Shown here: piece after piece, positions 38,788 through 47,160 of the stretch
How the letters are laid out: the number at the start of each line of letters is the position of its first letter
How positions within the stretch are numbered: the stretch's first letter is position 1
Source of the DNA: Mesorhizobium caraganae
GTDB lineage: Bacteria; Pseudomonadota; Alphaproteobacteria; Rhizobiales; Rhizobiaceae
DNA length: 64,000 bases
Direction of reading: 5' to 3'
Assembly: GCF_016836705.1 (NCBI RefSeq)
Contig: NZ_JAFCGY010000006.1
Coordinates: 62,001 to 126,000 of the forward strand
Position numbers and translations under genes: made by a program
The notes under the pieces: model-generated
Database searches by the model: none
Told to the model about the DNA's origin: nothing
What the model saw: the letters and a program-made list of their open reading frames with translations, nothing else

Positions 38788-39705
38788 ATGGCAATTGCCA
38801 CGACATCCGTGCAGCGCGGACCGATGACGCTCAGGGACTGGGGCCAGCTTCTGCTGCTCGGCGCGATCTGGGGTGGCTCGTTCTTCTTTGCCCGCATCGC
38901 CGTTGCCGAGATGCACCCGCTGGTGCTGGTGCTGTTTCGCGTCGCCATCGCGGCGATCGCGCTGCAGCTCCATCTCGCCATTTGCGGCCCGTCCTTCCGC
39001 CTCGCCTTTCCGCATGCCGGCCTGTTTTTCCTGCTGGCGCTCGCCAACAATGTCGTGCCGTTCTCGCTGATCTTCGCCGGCCAGACCGCGCTTGGCGCCG
39101 GCGTCGCCTCGGTGCTCAATGCGACGACGCCGTTCTGGACGCTGATCCTCGCCAATGCGTTGACATCGGACGAAAAGCTGTCGTGGAACAAGCTTGCCGG
39201 CATCGGGCTCGGCATCGCCGGCACCGCGGTCATGATCGGCCCCGGCCTGCTGGCCGGGCTCGGCGGCCCGGTCTGGGCGAAGTTCGCGCTGATCGGCGCC
39301 TCGCTGTCCTACGCTGTCGCGCTGATGATCGCCCGCCGCTTCAAGGGCGTGCCCTCACCCGTCATCGCCACCGGACAATTGACGGCGTCGACCATCATCA
39401 TGATCCCGGTGGTGCTGTTCACCTACGGCCCGGCCGGCCTGTTCTCGGCCTCGCCGCCGGTCTGGGCGGCGGTGTTGGCGTTGGCACTGCTCTCCACGGC
39501 CTTCGCCTACATCCTCTATTTCAATCTCGTCGCCTCTGCCGGCGCCACCAACGCTTCGCTGGTCACGCTCATCGTCCCGGCCAGCGCCATCCTGCTGGGC
39601 CTGCTGTTCCTCGGCGAGCGGCTCGCTCTGTTCGAGTTCTGCGGCATGGCGCTGATCGCCTTCGGCCTGGTGACGATCGACGGACGGTTGTTTGGTCGGC
39701 GCTAG
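38788..39705 (+). CDS. EamA/DMT-superfamily membrane transporter
   Basis: The 305-residue protein has about ten membrane segments arranged as two EamA repeats (residues 20-145 and 158-300), starting with LLLGAIWGGSFFFARIAVAEM and ending LGERLALFEFCGMALIAFGLV, the drug/metabolite transporter pattern. It would export a small metabolite from the cytoplasm; the substrate cannot be read from sequence. Confidence 0.9.
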   Translation: MAIATTSVQRGPMTLRDWGQLLLLGAIWGGSFFFARIAVAEMHPLVLVLFRVAIAAIALQLHLAICGPSFRLAFPHAGLFFLLALANNVVPFSLIFAGQTALGAGVASVLNATTPFWTLILANALTSDEKLSWNKLAGIGLGIAGTAVMIGPGLLAGLGGPVWAKFALIGASLSYAVALMIARRFKGVPSPVIATGQLTASTIIMIPVVLFTYGPAGLFSASPPVWAAVLALALLSTAFAYILYFNLVASAGATNASLVTLIVPASAILLGLLFLGERLALFEFCGMALIAFGLVTIDGRLFGRR

Positions 39706-39926
39706 AATTGGGATGGTAGCGCTGCCACGCCACGCTTCTGCCACAGACCCGTCACAATTTATTCACAGCCCGCCAGCGGGCATTTGCCGAAGAGTTTCAA
39801 TGCCTAACGCCAAACGGCAGGTCGCAAATTCCACAATCGCGTCGCATTGCAGCATATTTTCCGCTTGCCTGTGGCACAAATGACCCTAGACTCCACCCAT
39901 AGCTCTTTCATAGAGGAGGCTATGAC

Positions 39927-40013
39927 ATGGGACTTACGAGGCCAATCAACGCATTGATGATCTGTGCTGCATTTGCCTTCATTGGCGCCCTTATCATAGG
40001 CGTTCTTCCGTAA
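39927..40013 (+). CDS. 28-residue single-span membrane peptide
   Basis: ATG at 39927 follows GAGGAGG closely (39912-39919) and encodes a 28-residue peptide starting MGLTRPINALMIC and ending FIGALIIGVLP, i.e. a short basic N-terminus and one hydrophobic helix. It ends 44 bp before a strong intrinsic terminator. A strong Shine-Dalgarno, a membrane-like composition and its own terminator make it a credible small gene that length filters would miss. I recall similar short peptides in other rhizobia, but did not verify this. Function unknown. Confidence 0.65.
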   Translation: MGLTRPINALMICAAFAFIGALIIGVLP

Positions 40014-40057
40014 CCGCCAGAGCGGAAGAAGATAGCAGCAAATAGCCCACAAATTCG

Positions 40058-40085
40058 AAAGGCCGGGTTTTTCGCCCGGCCTTTT
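40058..40085. terminator. Strong bidirectional intrinsic terminator
   Basis: GGCCGGG (40061-40067) and CCCGGCC (40075-40081) form a perfect stem with a T-rich loop, flanked by AAA on the left and TTTT on the right. It ends the 28-residue peptide gene on the plus strand and metF (stop at 40121) on the minus strand. Confidence 0.85.
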
Positions 40086-40120
40086 GCATTACAGATCACC
40101 GTTTCACACCACGATGAAGC

Positions 40121-41038
40121 TCAGGCCGCGGCCGACCCTGCCACTTCCGTTTCGTGCGAGCGGATGCCGATCATGTGGCAGATCGCGAACACCAGGTCGG
40201 CCCGGTTCATGGTGTAGAAGTGGAAATCGCTGACGCCGCGCTCGACAAGGTCGAGCACCTGCTCTGCGGCCACGGCCGATGCCACCAAAGCATGCGTCTG
40301 CGGGTCGTTTTGCAGCCCCTCGAAGCGCTCGGCCAGCCATGCCGGCACCAGCGCACCGCAGCGTGCCGAGAAATTGGCGACCTGGGTGAAATTGTGCACC
40401 GGCAGGATGCCGGGCACGATCGGGATGTAGATGCCGGCGCGGCGCGCCTTCTCGACGTAACGCTCGTAGAGATCGTTGTCGAAGAAGAACTGGGTGATCG
40501 CCCGCGTCGCGCCATTGTCGGCCTTGCGCTTCAGCATGTCGAAGTCGGTGGCGAAGTCAGGGCTTTCCGGATGCTTTTCCGGATAGGCCGAGACCGAAAT
40601 GTCGAAATCGCCGGCGCCCTTCAGCGCGCCGACCAGTTCGGCGCCATTGGCATAGCCATCGGGATGCGGCCGGTAGGCGGTGCCGACGCCCGCCGCCGGA
40701 TCGCCGCGCAAGGCGACGAAGCGTTTCACGCCCATCTCGGCGAATTCGCGAACCACGGCGTCGACCTCATGGCGGGCGGCGTCGACGCAGGTCATGTGCG
40801 CCGCCGGCGTCAGCGTCGTCTCGTTGAGGATGCGCTTGACCGTGCGGGCCGTGCGCTCGCGCGTCGAGCCGCCGGCGCCATAGGTCACCGAAACGAATTT
40901 CGGCTTTAGCGGCTCCAGCCTGGTGACGGTGTCCCAGAGCCTCGCCTCCATCTCGTCGGTCTTCGGCGGAAAAAACTCGAAGGAGACGCGGACCTTGTCG
41001 CCAATGTCGGGACGGCGGGAAAAGCGGAACTGGTTCAT
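40121..41038 (-). CDS. metF: Methylenetetrahydrofolate reductase
   Basis: MetF reduces 5,10-methylene-THF to 5-methyl-THF with FAD, supplying the methyl group for methionine synthase. The 305-residue TIM-barrel protein has VSFEFFPPKTDEMEARL near residue 18-32 (catalytic Glu), FVSVTYGAGGSTRERT near 50-65, ALRGDP near 105 and ITQFFFDND near 175. The ATG at 41038 overlaps the stop of the upstream regulator (ATGA); the open frame extends further but overlaps that gene. Cotranscription with the ArsR-methyltransferase regulator points to control by methyl-cycle intermediates. Confidence 0.96.
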   Translation of the reverse strand: MNQFRFSRRPDIGDKVRVSFEFFPPKTDEMEARLWDTVTRLEPLKPKFVSVTYGAGGSTRERTARTVKRILNETTLTPAAHMTCVDAARHEVDAVVREFAEMGVKRFVALRGDPAAGVGTAYRPHPDGYANGAELVGALKGAGDFDISVSAYPEKHPESPDFATDFDMLKRKADNGATRAITQFFFDNDLYERYVEKARRAGIYIPIVPGILPVHNFTQVANFSARCGALVPAWLAERFEGLQNDPQTHALVASAVAAEQVLDLVERGVSDFHFYTMNRADLVFAICHMIGIRSHETEVAGSAAA

Positions 41039-42060
41039 CAGGCGGTTTCCCCAATTTGGTATGCTTTGGCCGGCAAAGAGTCGTTGGAAGGTTCGGCGAT
41101 CAGCATGCGGCGGTCGCGGCCGAGCCACAGCTTGACGGTGAGCCTGGCTTCGTTGCTGCCGCGCGGCTCGAACTCCTGGGCATCTTCGAGGTCGAGTTCA
41201 GCCTCGGCAAACCATTCCGATATCTGCCGATCGGAAAAGCCCAGTCTGACATGCGCATGCTGATCACGCAGGAACTCCAGCGCATGCGGCGCGAAGTCGA
41301 CGATCACCAGCCGGCCCGCCGGGCGCAGCAGCCTCGCCGCCTCGCGGATGGCGCGGGCCGGGTCATCGAGATAGTGCAGCACCTGATGGATGGTGACGAG
41401 GTCGAAGGCATCGCGCTCGACCGGCGGCGCAAAGATGTCGCCCTGGCGGACCTGCGCATTGGCAATGCCGGCCTTGTCGAGATTGGCGCGCGCCACCGTC
41501 AGCATCTCGCGCGACATATCGATGCCGACGCCACGTCGGTAGAGCGGCGAGAAGATCTCAAGGAGGCGCCCGGTGCCGGTGCCAAGATCGAGCATCGACT
41601 GGAACGGCCGCTTGCCGACCAGTTTGAGGAGTGCTGCTTCCACCGCGCGGTCCGGCACATGCAGCGAGCGGATATGGTCCCAGCTCGCAGCGTTTTCGGA
41701 GAAATATTCGGCGGCGCGATCCTGCCGCTTGCGCTTGACCGACGCCAGCCGCTCGAGGTCGCGCTCGACCTGCGGGTCGGCGCCGCGAATGCCGGAGACC
41801 AGCCCCATGACGAAGTCGCGCGCGGAATCGGTATCTGACAGCCGGAAGAACGCCCAGGAGCCTTCCTGATAACGGCCGATCAGCCCTGCTTCCAGCAACA
41901 GCTTCAGATGGCGCGACACGCGCGGCTGCGACTGGCTGAGGATCTCGGTGAGGTCGGACACGGTAAGGTCGCCGCGCGACAACAGCGCCAAGATGCGCAG
42001 GCGGCTCGATTCGGCCGCCGCCTTCAATGTATCCACCATGGTATCGAGCGAGACATGCAT
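41038..42060 (-). CDS. ArsR-family regulator fused to a SAM-methyltransferase domain (SahR-like)
   Basis: The 340-residue protein joins an ArsR winged-helix domain (residues 1-95: RILALLSRGDLTVSDLTEIL then SQPRVSRHLKLLLEAGLI) to a class I methyltransferase domain with the SAM motif LDLGTGTGRLLEIF near 155 and a conserved VIVDFAPHALEFLRDQHAH segment. Genes of this fusion upstream of metF correspond to the SahR family, which senses S-adenosylhomocysteine; the methyltransferase-like domain would be the ligand pocket. The ATG at 42060 begins the HTH domain. A near-perfect palindrome lies 21 bp upstream, suggesting autoregulation of the regulator-metF operon. Confidence 0.85.
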   Translation of the reverse strand: MHVSLDTMVDTLKAAAESSRLRILALLSRGDLTVSDLTEILSQSQPRVSRHLKLLLEAGLIGRYQEGSWAFFRLSDTDSARDFVMGLVSGIRGADPQVERDLERLASVKRKRQDRAAEYFSENAASWDHIRSLHVPDRAVEAALLKLVGKRPFQSMLDLGTGTGRLLEIFSPLYRRGVGIDMSREMLTVARANLDKAGIANAQVRQGDIFAPPVERDAFDLVTIHQVLHYLDDPARAIREAARLLRPAGRLVIVDFAPHALEFLRDQHAHVRLGFSDRQISEWFAEAELDLEDAQEFEPRGSNEARLTVKLWLGRDRRMLIAEPSNDSLPAKAYQIGETA

Positions 42061-42080
42061 TGGCGTATTCTCGTTGAAAA

Positions 42081-42102
42081 GATATAAACATATGTTTATG
42101 TC
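42081..42102. promoter_or_regulatory. 22-bp palindrome, candidate SahR/ArsR operator
   Basis: ATAAACATATGTTTAT (42084-42099) is a perfect 16-bp palindrome, extending to 22 bp (42081-42102) with one mismatched pair. It is 21-42 bp upstream of the ArsR-methyltransferase start, AT-rich in a GC-rich genome, and shared by the divergent trmO gene. Size and position suit a dimeric ArsR-family operator. Confidence 0.7.
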
Positions 42103-42227
42103 AGCTTTAACGACATGGCAAGACCTATGTCGCTTCCTGACAAGAAAATGCCGCACGTGTGATCCCCATGGCCGGAAAGGGCTTTTCCGTCACGATCGAC
42201 TGGAAACCTATGCTAGAGGCGAAAGCC

Positions 42228-42734
42228 ATGTTCGAGACGCGCGACGGCGAAAAGCTCCTGCAGTCAGACCCGGCTGACATGCCGCCGGATGGCCACATCG
42301 TGTTCATCGGCCGCATCGCCTCGCCATGGACATCGCGGGAAAGCTGCCCGAAGAACATGCGCGCGGCCCGCGAGACGGGACAGGCGGCGACGGTTGTCAT
42401 CGACCCACCCTATCGCGAGGGCCTGCTTGCGCTGGAGCGCGCCAGCCACATCATCATCCTATCCTGGCTGCATCACGCACCGCGGGGACTGATTGTCCAG
42501 AAACCCCGCCATGCGGCTGAACCGAAAGGCGTTTTCTCGTTGCGCTCCCCGGCCCGGCCGAACCCGATCGGACTGCACGTAGCCAAGCTGACCGTCGTCG
42601 ACATCGATACAGGCCGCATCGATATCGACGCTATCGATGTGCTCGACGGCACGCCGGTGATCGACATCAAACCCTATTTCGCCTCGACCGATGCCTTTGC
42701 CGGGGCGACCATTGCCGGGCACGACGAGACATGA
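42228..42734 (+). CDS. trmO: tRNA (N6-threonylcarbamoyladenosine37-N6)-methyltransferase TrmO
   Basis: TrmO (YaeB/TsaA) methylates t6A37 of tRNA-Thr using SAM. The protein is a single compact beta-barrel domain with the family motifs HIVFIGRIASPW near residue 24-35, ERASHIIILSWLHHAPR in the middle and the signature RSPARPNPIGLHVAKL near 116. The start is uncertain: the frame is open from a GTG at 42159; I use the ATG at 42228 because GAGG lies 8 bases upstream, giving 168 residues. Its stop overlaps the next gene by four bases. Confidence 0.88.
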   Translation: MFETRDGEKLLQSDPADMPPDGHIVFIGRIASPWTSRESCPKNMRAARETGQAATVVIDPPYREGLLALERASHIIILSWLHHAPRGLIVQKPRHAAEPKGVFSLRSPARPNPIGLHVAKLTVVDIDTGRIDIDAIDVLDGTPVIDIKPYFASTDAFAGATIAGHDET

Positions 42735-43045
42735 GCGCGCCGACCGGCCGCCGCCGCGCCATCGCCAAGGCGCTGACCGCGCTGCTGCCGCTGGCGCCCT
42801 ATGCCGACATGGAGAAAATCCGCGCCGAGGCTGGTGCGGTGCATATGAAGACGCTGCCGCCGAGCATTGCCGTATGGCTGGCGACAATCGCCCATATCAG
42901 GCACGGCCATACCGACTATGAGAAACTGCTGGCCGAGGGCTATGATCGCGACTCGGCGCGGTTCTTCGTCATCGAGCAGACCAACATGGTGCTGACCCGC
43001 TGGCGCGCCACCCGCCTGCTCGACGCCGACGATGAAGAGGAATGA
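42731..43045 (+). CDS. DUF2293-type protein
   Basis: The 104-residue product matches the DUF2293 pattern as I know it: a helical domain with HTDYEKLLAEGYDRDSARFFV and a C-terminal acidic tail (LLDADDEEE). Function is unknown. It overlaps trmO by four bases (ATGA), so the two are translationally coupled and it may be linked to RNA metabolism by context only. Confidence 0.75.
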   Translation: MSAPTGRRRAIAKALTALLPLAPYADMEKIRAEAGAVHMKTLPPSIAVWLATIAHIRHGHTDYEKLLAEGYDRDSARFFVIEQTNMVLTRWRATRLLDADDEEE

Positions 43046-43054
43046 CTGTTTTTG

Positions 43055-43100
43055 TGCATGTCGTTCTCTCAAAACCGGGACCACTTTTGAGCGACATGCA
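43055..43100. repeat. RIME-like palindromic repeat, copy 3
   Basis: TGCATGTCG (43055-43063) and CGACATGCA (43092-43100) enclose AAAACCG-N5-CACTTTT. It begins 10 bp after the DUF2293 stop and ends just before the convergent gene's stop, so it may act as a bidirectional transcript end. Confidence 0.85.
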
Positions 43101-43105
43101 TTAGG

Positions 43106-43612
43106 CTATTGCCGGCTCAGCACGGCAACGGCGTTGTAGGGCTGGCCGTCGGCCTGCCCGACCCAGGTCCAGGACAGGTTTCCCTTGAAAAACCTGACGG
43201 TGATGCCGCCACCGTCGATGCACTTGTCCTGACCGTAGGCGATATTTTCCCGGTATTCCGCCGAACTCTCGTCCCGGGAAATCTGGGTCAAGGATCCTCC
43301 ACAGCCGAGCGAAGGATAATCGATCGACGCAGCGCCATCGCCAATGGTCATGGCGATTGCCCAGTCGGCGCCGGCAGCCCCGGCCGGACTCTGATGGCCG
43401 CTGCCGGTCCAGATGCCGTTGAGCCCCGTCGCGTTGACCACGCAAGGCACGTTCTGGAAGATCGGCGTCAACTCGCTGCCCGTCTTCTCGCAGCGATAGG
43501 TCTGGCCGTTCTGGCACAGCTCCTCTCCCTCGCGAGCGCACTGCGCAAAGGCCTCGCCGGTGACGAAGACGAGGAAAACTGCAAAGATGATGGTCTGAAA
43601 AAATCTGCCCAT
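43106..43612 (-). CDS. Secreted cysteine-containing protein of unknown function
   Basis: The 168-residue product has a clear signal peptide (MGRFFQTIIFAVFLVFVTGEAFA, cleavage before QCAREG). The mature part has six cysteines (CAREGEELCQ, YRCEKTG, VPCVVN, LGCGGSL, DKCIDGG), suggesting disulfides in the periplasm, and a beta-rich second half that ends WVGQADGQPYNAVAVLSRQ. The start is the ATG at 43612. I do not recognise a family. Confidence 0.8.
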   Translation of the reverse strand: MGRFFQTIIFAVFLVFVTGEAFAQCAREGEELCQNGQTYRCEKTGSELTPIFQNVPCVVNATGLNGIWTGSGHQSPAGAAGADWAIAMTIGDGAASIDYPSLGCGGSLTQISRDESSAEYRENIAYGQDKCIDGGGITVRFFKGNLSWTWVGQADGQPYNAVAVLSRQ

Positions 43613-43766
43613 GTTGCCCCCTCGCGGCCGGATATTTTCAAGGCTGACCATAGGGCAAATCGAATGTGCTACCTAGGACAAACAGCGCTGCCTGAGTGGC
43701 CCTATGCCGTCGACTGAAGGCCGCTAGCCTGATCATCCCCGCATTGAGCCGAAGGGACCAATCGCC

Positions 43767-44729
43767 ATGAACCGAAGCGCAGCAGCAGGTAGCATTGCGC
43801 CATTGCCGACCCTGTCCGAGCGCCATATCGACCCGCATTCCTATCCCGACGGTATCGCCTTCCTCGACGGCCACTATCTGCCGATGTCGCAAGCAAAAAT
43901 CTCGGTGCTGGATTGGGGTTTTCTGCATTCCGACGCCACCTACGACACGGTGCATGTCTGGGACGGCAGCTTCTTCCGCCTCGACCTGCATCTCGACCGC
44001 TTCTTCGCCAGCTTGCAGAAACTGCGCATGACGGTCCCATTCGACCGCGACGGGGTGAGCGAAATCCTGCACAATTGCGTGGCGCTCTCGGGCCACCGCG
44101 CCGCCTATGTCGAGATGCTGTGCACGCGCGGCGCTTCGCCGACCTTCAGCCGCGATCCGCGCCAGGCGGTCAACCGCTTCATGGCATTTGCCGTGCCGTT
44201 CGGTTCGGTCGCCAATGCCGAGCAGTTGCGGCGCGGACTGCATGTCGCCATCAGCGACAAGGTGCGCATTCCGCCGGCCTCGATCGACCCGGCGATCAAG
44301 AACTACCACTGGCTCGACCTGGTGCGCGGACTCTACGACGCCTATGACTGCGGCGCCGAGACGGCGCTCATTCTTGACTTCAACGGCAATGTCGCCGAAG
44401 GCCCCGGCTTCAACGTGTTCTGCGTCAAGGATGGCAGCCTGTCGACGCCGGCCATTGGCGTGCTGCCCGGCATCACCAGGCGCACTGTCTTCGATCTCTG
44501 CGCCGAAGCCGGCCTTGCCGCCACCCCGGCCGATGTCAGCGTCGCCGCGCTGAGGGGAGCCGACGAAGTCTTCATCACCTCCACCGCCGGCGGCATCATG
44601 CCGGTGACGGTGATCGACGGCACGCCTGTCGCTGACGGCAAGATAGGCGCAATCACCAGCCGGCTGATGGCGCTCTACTGGCAAAAGCATGACGACCCGG
44701 CCTGGTCGAGCCCGGTGCGCTATCCCTGA
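43767..44729 (+). CDS. Class IV aminotransferase (BCAT/DAAT-like)
   Basis: The 320-residue protein is a fold type IV PLP enzyme. It shows SVLDWGFLHSDATYDTVHVW near residue 45-65 (substrate pocket), the Schiff-base lysine in IKNYHWLDLVRGL near 176, the conserved glutamate in NGNVAEGPGFNVFC near 210, and EVFITSTAGGIMPV near 272. Substrate could be branched-chain amino acids, a D-amino acid or 4-amino-4-deoxychorismate; the sequence lacks an obvious branched-chain specificity tag, so I keep it general. Confidence 0.85.
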   Translation: MNRSAAAGSIAPLPTLSERHIDPHSYPDGIAFLDGHYLPMSQAKISVLDWGFLHSDATYDTVHVWDGSFFRLDLHLDRFFASLQKLRMTVPFDRDGVSEILHNCVALSGHRAAYVEMLCTRGASPTFSRDPRQAVNRFMAFAVPFGSVANAEQLRRGLHVAISDKVRIPPASIDPAIKNYHWLDLVRGLYDAYDCGAETALILDFNGNVAEGPGFNVFCVKDGSLSTPAIGVLPGITRRTVFDLCAEAGLAATPADVSVAALRGADEVFITSTAGGIMPVTVIDGTPVADGKIGAITSRLMALYWQKHDDPAWSSPVRYP

Positions 44730-44880
44730 CCAGCCGAGCGCCTTGCTCAGCCGGACGGTCGGGGCAAAAAGATTCCTCCTCGCCTCTGGAAAATCGCGCG
44801 ATGCGCCGTATATGGCAGAAACGGAGAAGCCTCCGTTTCCATCCCCAATTCACGGCCCGCATGGGCAAGGATTCCACATC

Positions 44881-45723
44881 ATGACAAGCAAGGTTTGGTT
44901 CATCACCGGATCGTCGAAAGGTTTTGGCCGCGTTTGGGCCGAGGCAGCACTCGCCCGTGGCGACCGCGTCGCCGCGACCGCCCGCGATGCCGGCACGCTC
45001 GCCGATCTGGTCGCAAAATACGGCGACAGCATCGCCGCGATAAAGCTCGACGTCACCGACAAGAAAGCCGTCGATGCGGCAATAGCCGAGGCGCACAAGC
45101 GCTTTGGCCGGCTCGACGTCGTCATCAACAATGCCGGCTATGGCCATTTTGGCGCCATCGAGGAAGTCAGCGAACAGGAAGCCCGCGACCAGATCGAGAC
45201 CAACGTCTTCGGCGCGCTCTGGGTCACCCAGGCGGCGCTGCCGATCATGCGGGCGCAGCGTTCCGGCCACATCATCCAGATCTCGTCGATCGGCGGCGTC
45301 AACGCCTTTGCCTCGCTCGGCCTCTACCACGCCTCGAAATGGGCGCTCGAAGCGTTCAGCCAGTCGCTCAGCCTGGAAGTCGCTGAGTTCGGCATCCATG
45401 TGACGCTGGTCGAGCCGGGCGGCTTCTCGACCGACTGGTCCGGCGCCTCGGCCAAGACCTCGAAAGCCATCGAGGCCTATGCGCCCGCGCGCGCCGCCAT
45501 GGCCGAGCGCCGCAGCCGCGCCGTGGCCGGCGATCCCGATGCCACTGGACCGGCAATGCTCGAAATCGTCGACGCGGCCGAGCCGCCGCTGCGCGTGTTC
45601 TTCGGCGACGGCGGCCTGCCGATGATCAAACAGGAATACGCCAACCGCATCGCGCTTTGGGAAAAGTGGGACCACGTTTCCATCGAGGCGCAGGGCGCGA
45701 AGAAGAACCGCAAGGCGGCCTGA
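44881..45723 (+). CDS. Short-chain dehydrogenase/reductase
   Basis: The 280-residue classical SDR has the cofactor motif FITGSSKGFGR at residue 8-18, NNAG near 84, the catalytic serine in QISSIGG near 135, and the YxxxK pair in YHASKWALEAF near 150. The start is the ATG at 44881, although the frame runs on upstream. The N-terminal cofactor turn (ATARDAGTL) has an arginine after the second strand, favouring NADP(H). Substrate unknown. Confidence 0.88.
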   Translation: MTSKVWFITGSSKGFGRVWAEAALARGDRVAATARDAGTLADLVAKYGDSIAAIKLDVTDKKAVDAAIAEAHKRFGRLDVVINNAGYGHFGAIEEVSEQEARDQIETNVFGALWVTQAALPIMRAQRSGHIIQISSIGGVNAFASLGLYHASKWALEAFSQSLSLEVAEFGIHVTLVEPGGFSTDWSGASAKTSKAIEAYAPARAAMAERRSRAVAGDPDATGPAMLEIVDAAEPPLRVFFGDGGLPMIKQEYANRIALWEKWDHVSIEAQGAKKNRKAA

Positions 45724-45784
45724 ACACGTCTGTTAAATCCGGCTGCGCCGTCCCAGCGGCGCAGCCGGCTCTCGTATCGCCGAG

Positions 45785-46423
45785 CTACGGTCGATAAATC
45801 CACTGTTCGGGCACGCGCACCGAAATCTCTTCACCTGTGGTAATACAACCCGGTTTCTCGACCCAGGCGACCAGGCCGCGCAGCCGGTTGGCCGCCTTCG
45901 GGAAAGCCAGCGCGCCGGCCTCGACATCGGCCATGCCGGCATTCTCGGCGATCGAGCGCCCAGCGAGGCGGCAAGGCCCGTTCTGCGCATCGACCTTGAT
46001 CGTCACGCCACCCGTAAAGAACAGCAGCGTGCCTGAGGGCAACATCGAGAGATGCGGCACGCCTTCGATCAACAGATTGGCGCCGATCCATTCCGGCTTG
46101 ATTTCGGCCAGCCCCATCCGCCCGGCAACGATCACCAATTCGTCTGCCGCCACGATCGACAACTGCCTTTCATTGCGCATTTCGGTGCCGCGCGGATACC
46201 AGGGCTCGCGCCCGCCGGAGCGTCGTGTGACGCCGGCGTGGTAGTCGCCGTCGATGCCGTCGAAGCCGAGCTGCAATGCTTCCACCGGACGCGTCTGGAA
46301 ATGATCTGATGCGGCGAGGTAGAGTGTCGCCGAGCGCGCGGAAAGCTTCTTGGCCGGGATGATTTCGACCGGCTTCTCAGCTTCGAAGAAAAGGTCCGGT
46401 GTGGCGTTCTGTTTTTGAATCAT
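45785..46423 (-). CDS. MOSC-domain protein
   Basis: The 212-residue protein contains a MOSC domain (molybdenum cofactor sulfurase C-terminal), shown by the GFDGIDGDYHAG motif near residue 55, PWYPRGTEMRNERQLSI, and the QNGPCRLAGR segment near 152 that includes the domain's conserved cysteine. MOSC proteins handle sulfur transfer or reactive N-oxides via Mo cofactor. It overlaps the upstream TetR regulator by four bases and is probably cotranscribed with it. Confidence 0.88.
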   Translation of the reverse strand: MIQKQNATPDLFFEAEKPVEIIPAKKLSARSATLYLAASDHFQTRPVEALQLGFDGIDGDYHAGVTRRSGGREPWYPRGTEMRNERQLSIVAADELVIVAGRMGLAEIKPEWIGANLLIEGVPHLSMLPSGTLLFFTGGVTIKVDAQNGPCRLAGRSIAENAGMADVEAGALAFPKAANRLRGLVAWVEKPGCITTGEEISVRVPEQWIYRP

Positions 46424-47049
46424 GCCCTTGGTTTTTGCCCCTCGACCGGCAGAGCCGCAAGAGCCGTTTCAGCAAAAGCGCGCAGCTCTTCCACCGAAGC
46501 GCCGTCCCGCGCCTGGATCGACATGCCGTTCATGACTCCCGCTATGTACTTGGCGAGACCTTCGGCGGAGAGCTCCTCAGGCAAATCACCTGCCGCCTTG
46601 CCGTCCGCCAGCCGCTCCGCAATCGCCGCTTCGCTCGCCTTGCGATAGGTCTTGAGCTCGTCGGCAATGGTTTGCGCCTGCGGCGAGGTTGCCAGCGCGC
46701 CGCTGACAAACAGGCAGCCGCCGGGCTTGTCGGGCCTGGAATAGGCTTCCGCCGCCCCGAGCAGCAACCGCCGGATCGCCTCTCCGGTCGGCACTGGCGC
46801 GCTCAGCGCCTCAAGCGCAAAGCCGATCTCTGTCTGGTGGTAGCGCTCAAGCGCCTTGCGGAACAACGTCTCCTTGTCGGTGAAGGCGTTGTAGATTTGC
46901 GGCGGCGTCAGCCCCATCGCTTCGCGCAGCATGGTGAGCGACGTCGCTTCATAGCCATGCTCCCAGAACAGATGCATCGCCGCATCCAGTGCCCGGTCGG
47001 GATCGAAGGCACGCGGCCGGCCGCCGCGCGGCTTTTCCAAATTATCCAT
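46420..47049 (-). CDS. TetR-family transcriptional regulator
   Basis: The 209-residue protein has the N-terminal TetR HTH (ALDAAMHLFWEHGYEATSLTMLREAMGLTPPQIYNAFTDKETLF region, residues 20-63) and a C-terminal ligand domain of the type seen in regulators of the YcdC/TetR_C_6-like group (GGCLFVSGAL near 105). The frame runs on upstream, but the ATG at 47049 begins the family's basic arm (EKPRGGRPRAFD). The 111-bp divergent gap to the tautomerase gene contains a 13-bp direct repeat likely to be its operator. Confidence 0.92.
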   Translation of the reverse strand: MDNLEKPRGGRPRAFDPDRALDAAMHLFWEHGYEATSLTMLREAMGLTPPQIYNAFTDKETLFRKALERYHQTEIGFALEALSAPVPTGEAIRRLLLGAAEAYSRPDKPGGCLFVSGALATSPQAQTIADELKTYRKASEAAIAERLADGKAAGDLPEELSAEGLAKYIAGVMNGMSIQARDGASVEELRAFAETALAALPVEGQKPRA

Positions 47050-47053
47050 AGCG

Positions 47054-47111
47054 ATCGATACGAAACCTATTGACTCATCTTCTCCACGTAACGTAACAAT
47101 CGATACGAAAC
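47054..47111. promoter_or_regulatory. Paired 13-bp direct repeat, candidate TetR operator
   Basis: ATCGATACGAAAC occurs identically at 47054-47066 and 47099-47111, 45 bp apart, in the divergent gap between the TetR gene and the tautomerase gene. One copy abuts the TetR start codon; both contain the ATCGAT palindrome. Two sites flanking divergent promoters are typical of TetR control. Confidence 0.6.
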
Positions 47112-47160
47112 ATGGCAAGCAGCAACTGCAGTCCATGCGATCGCCAGGAGAGGATATAAA

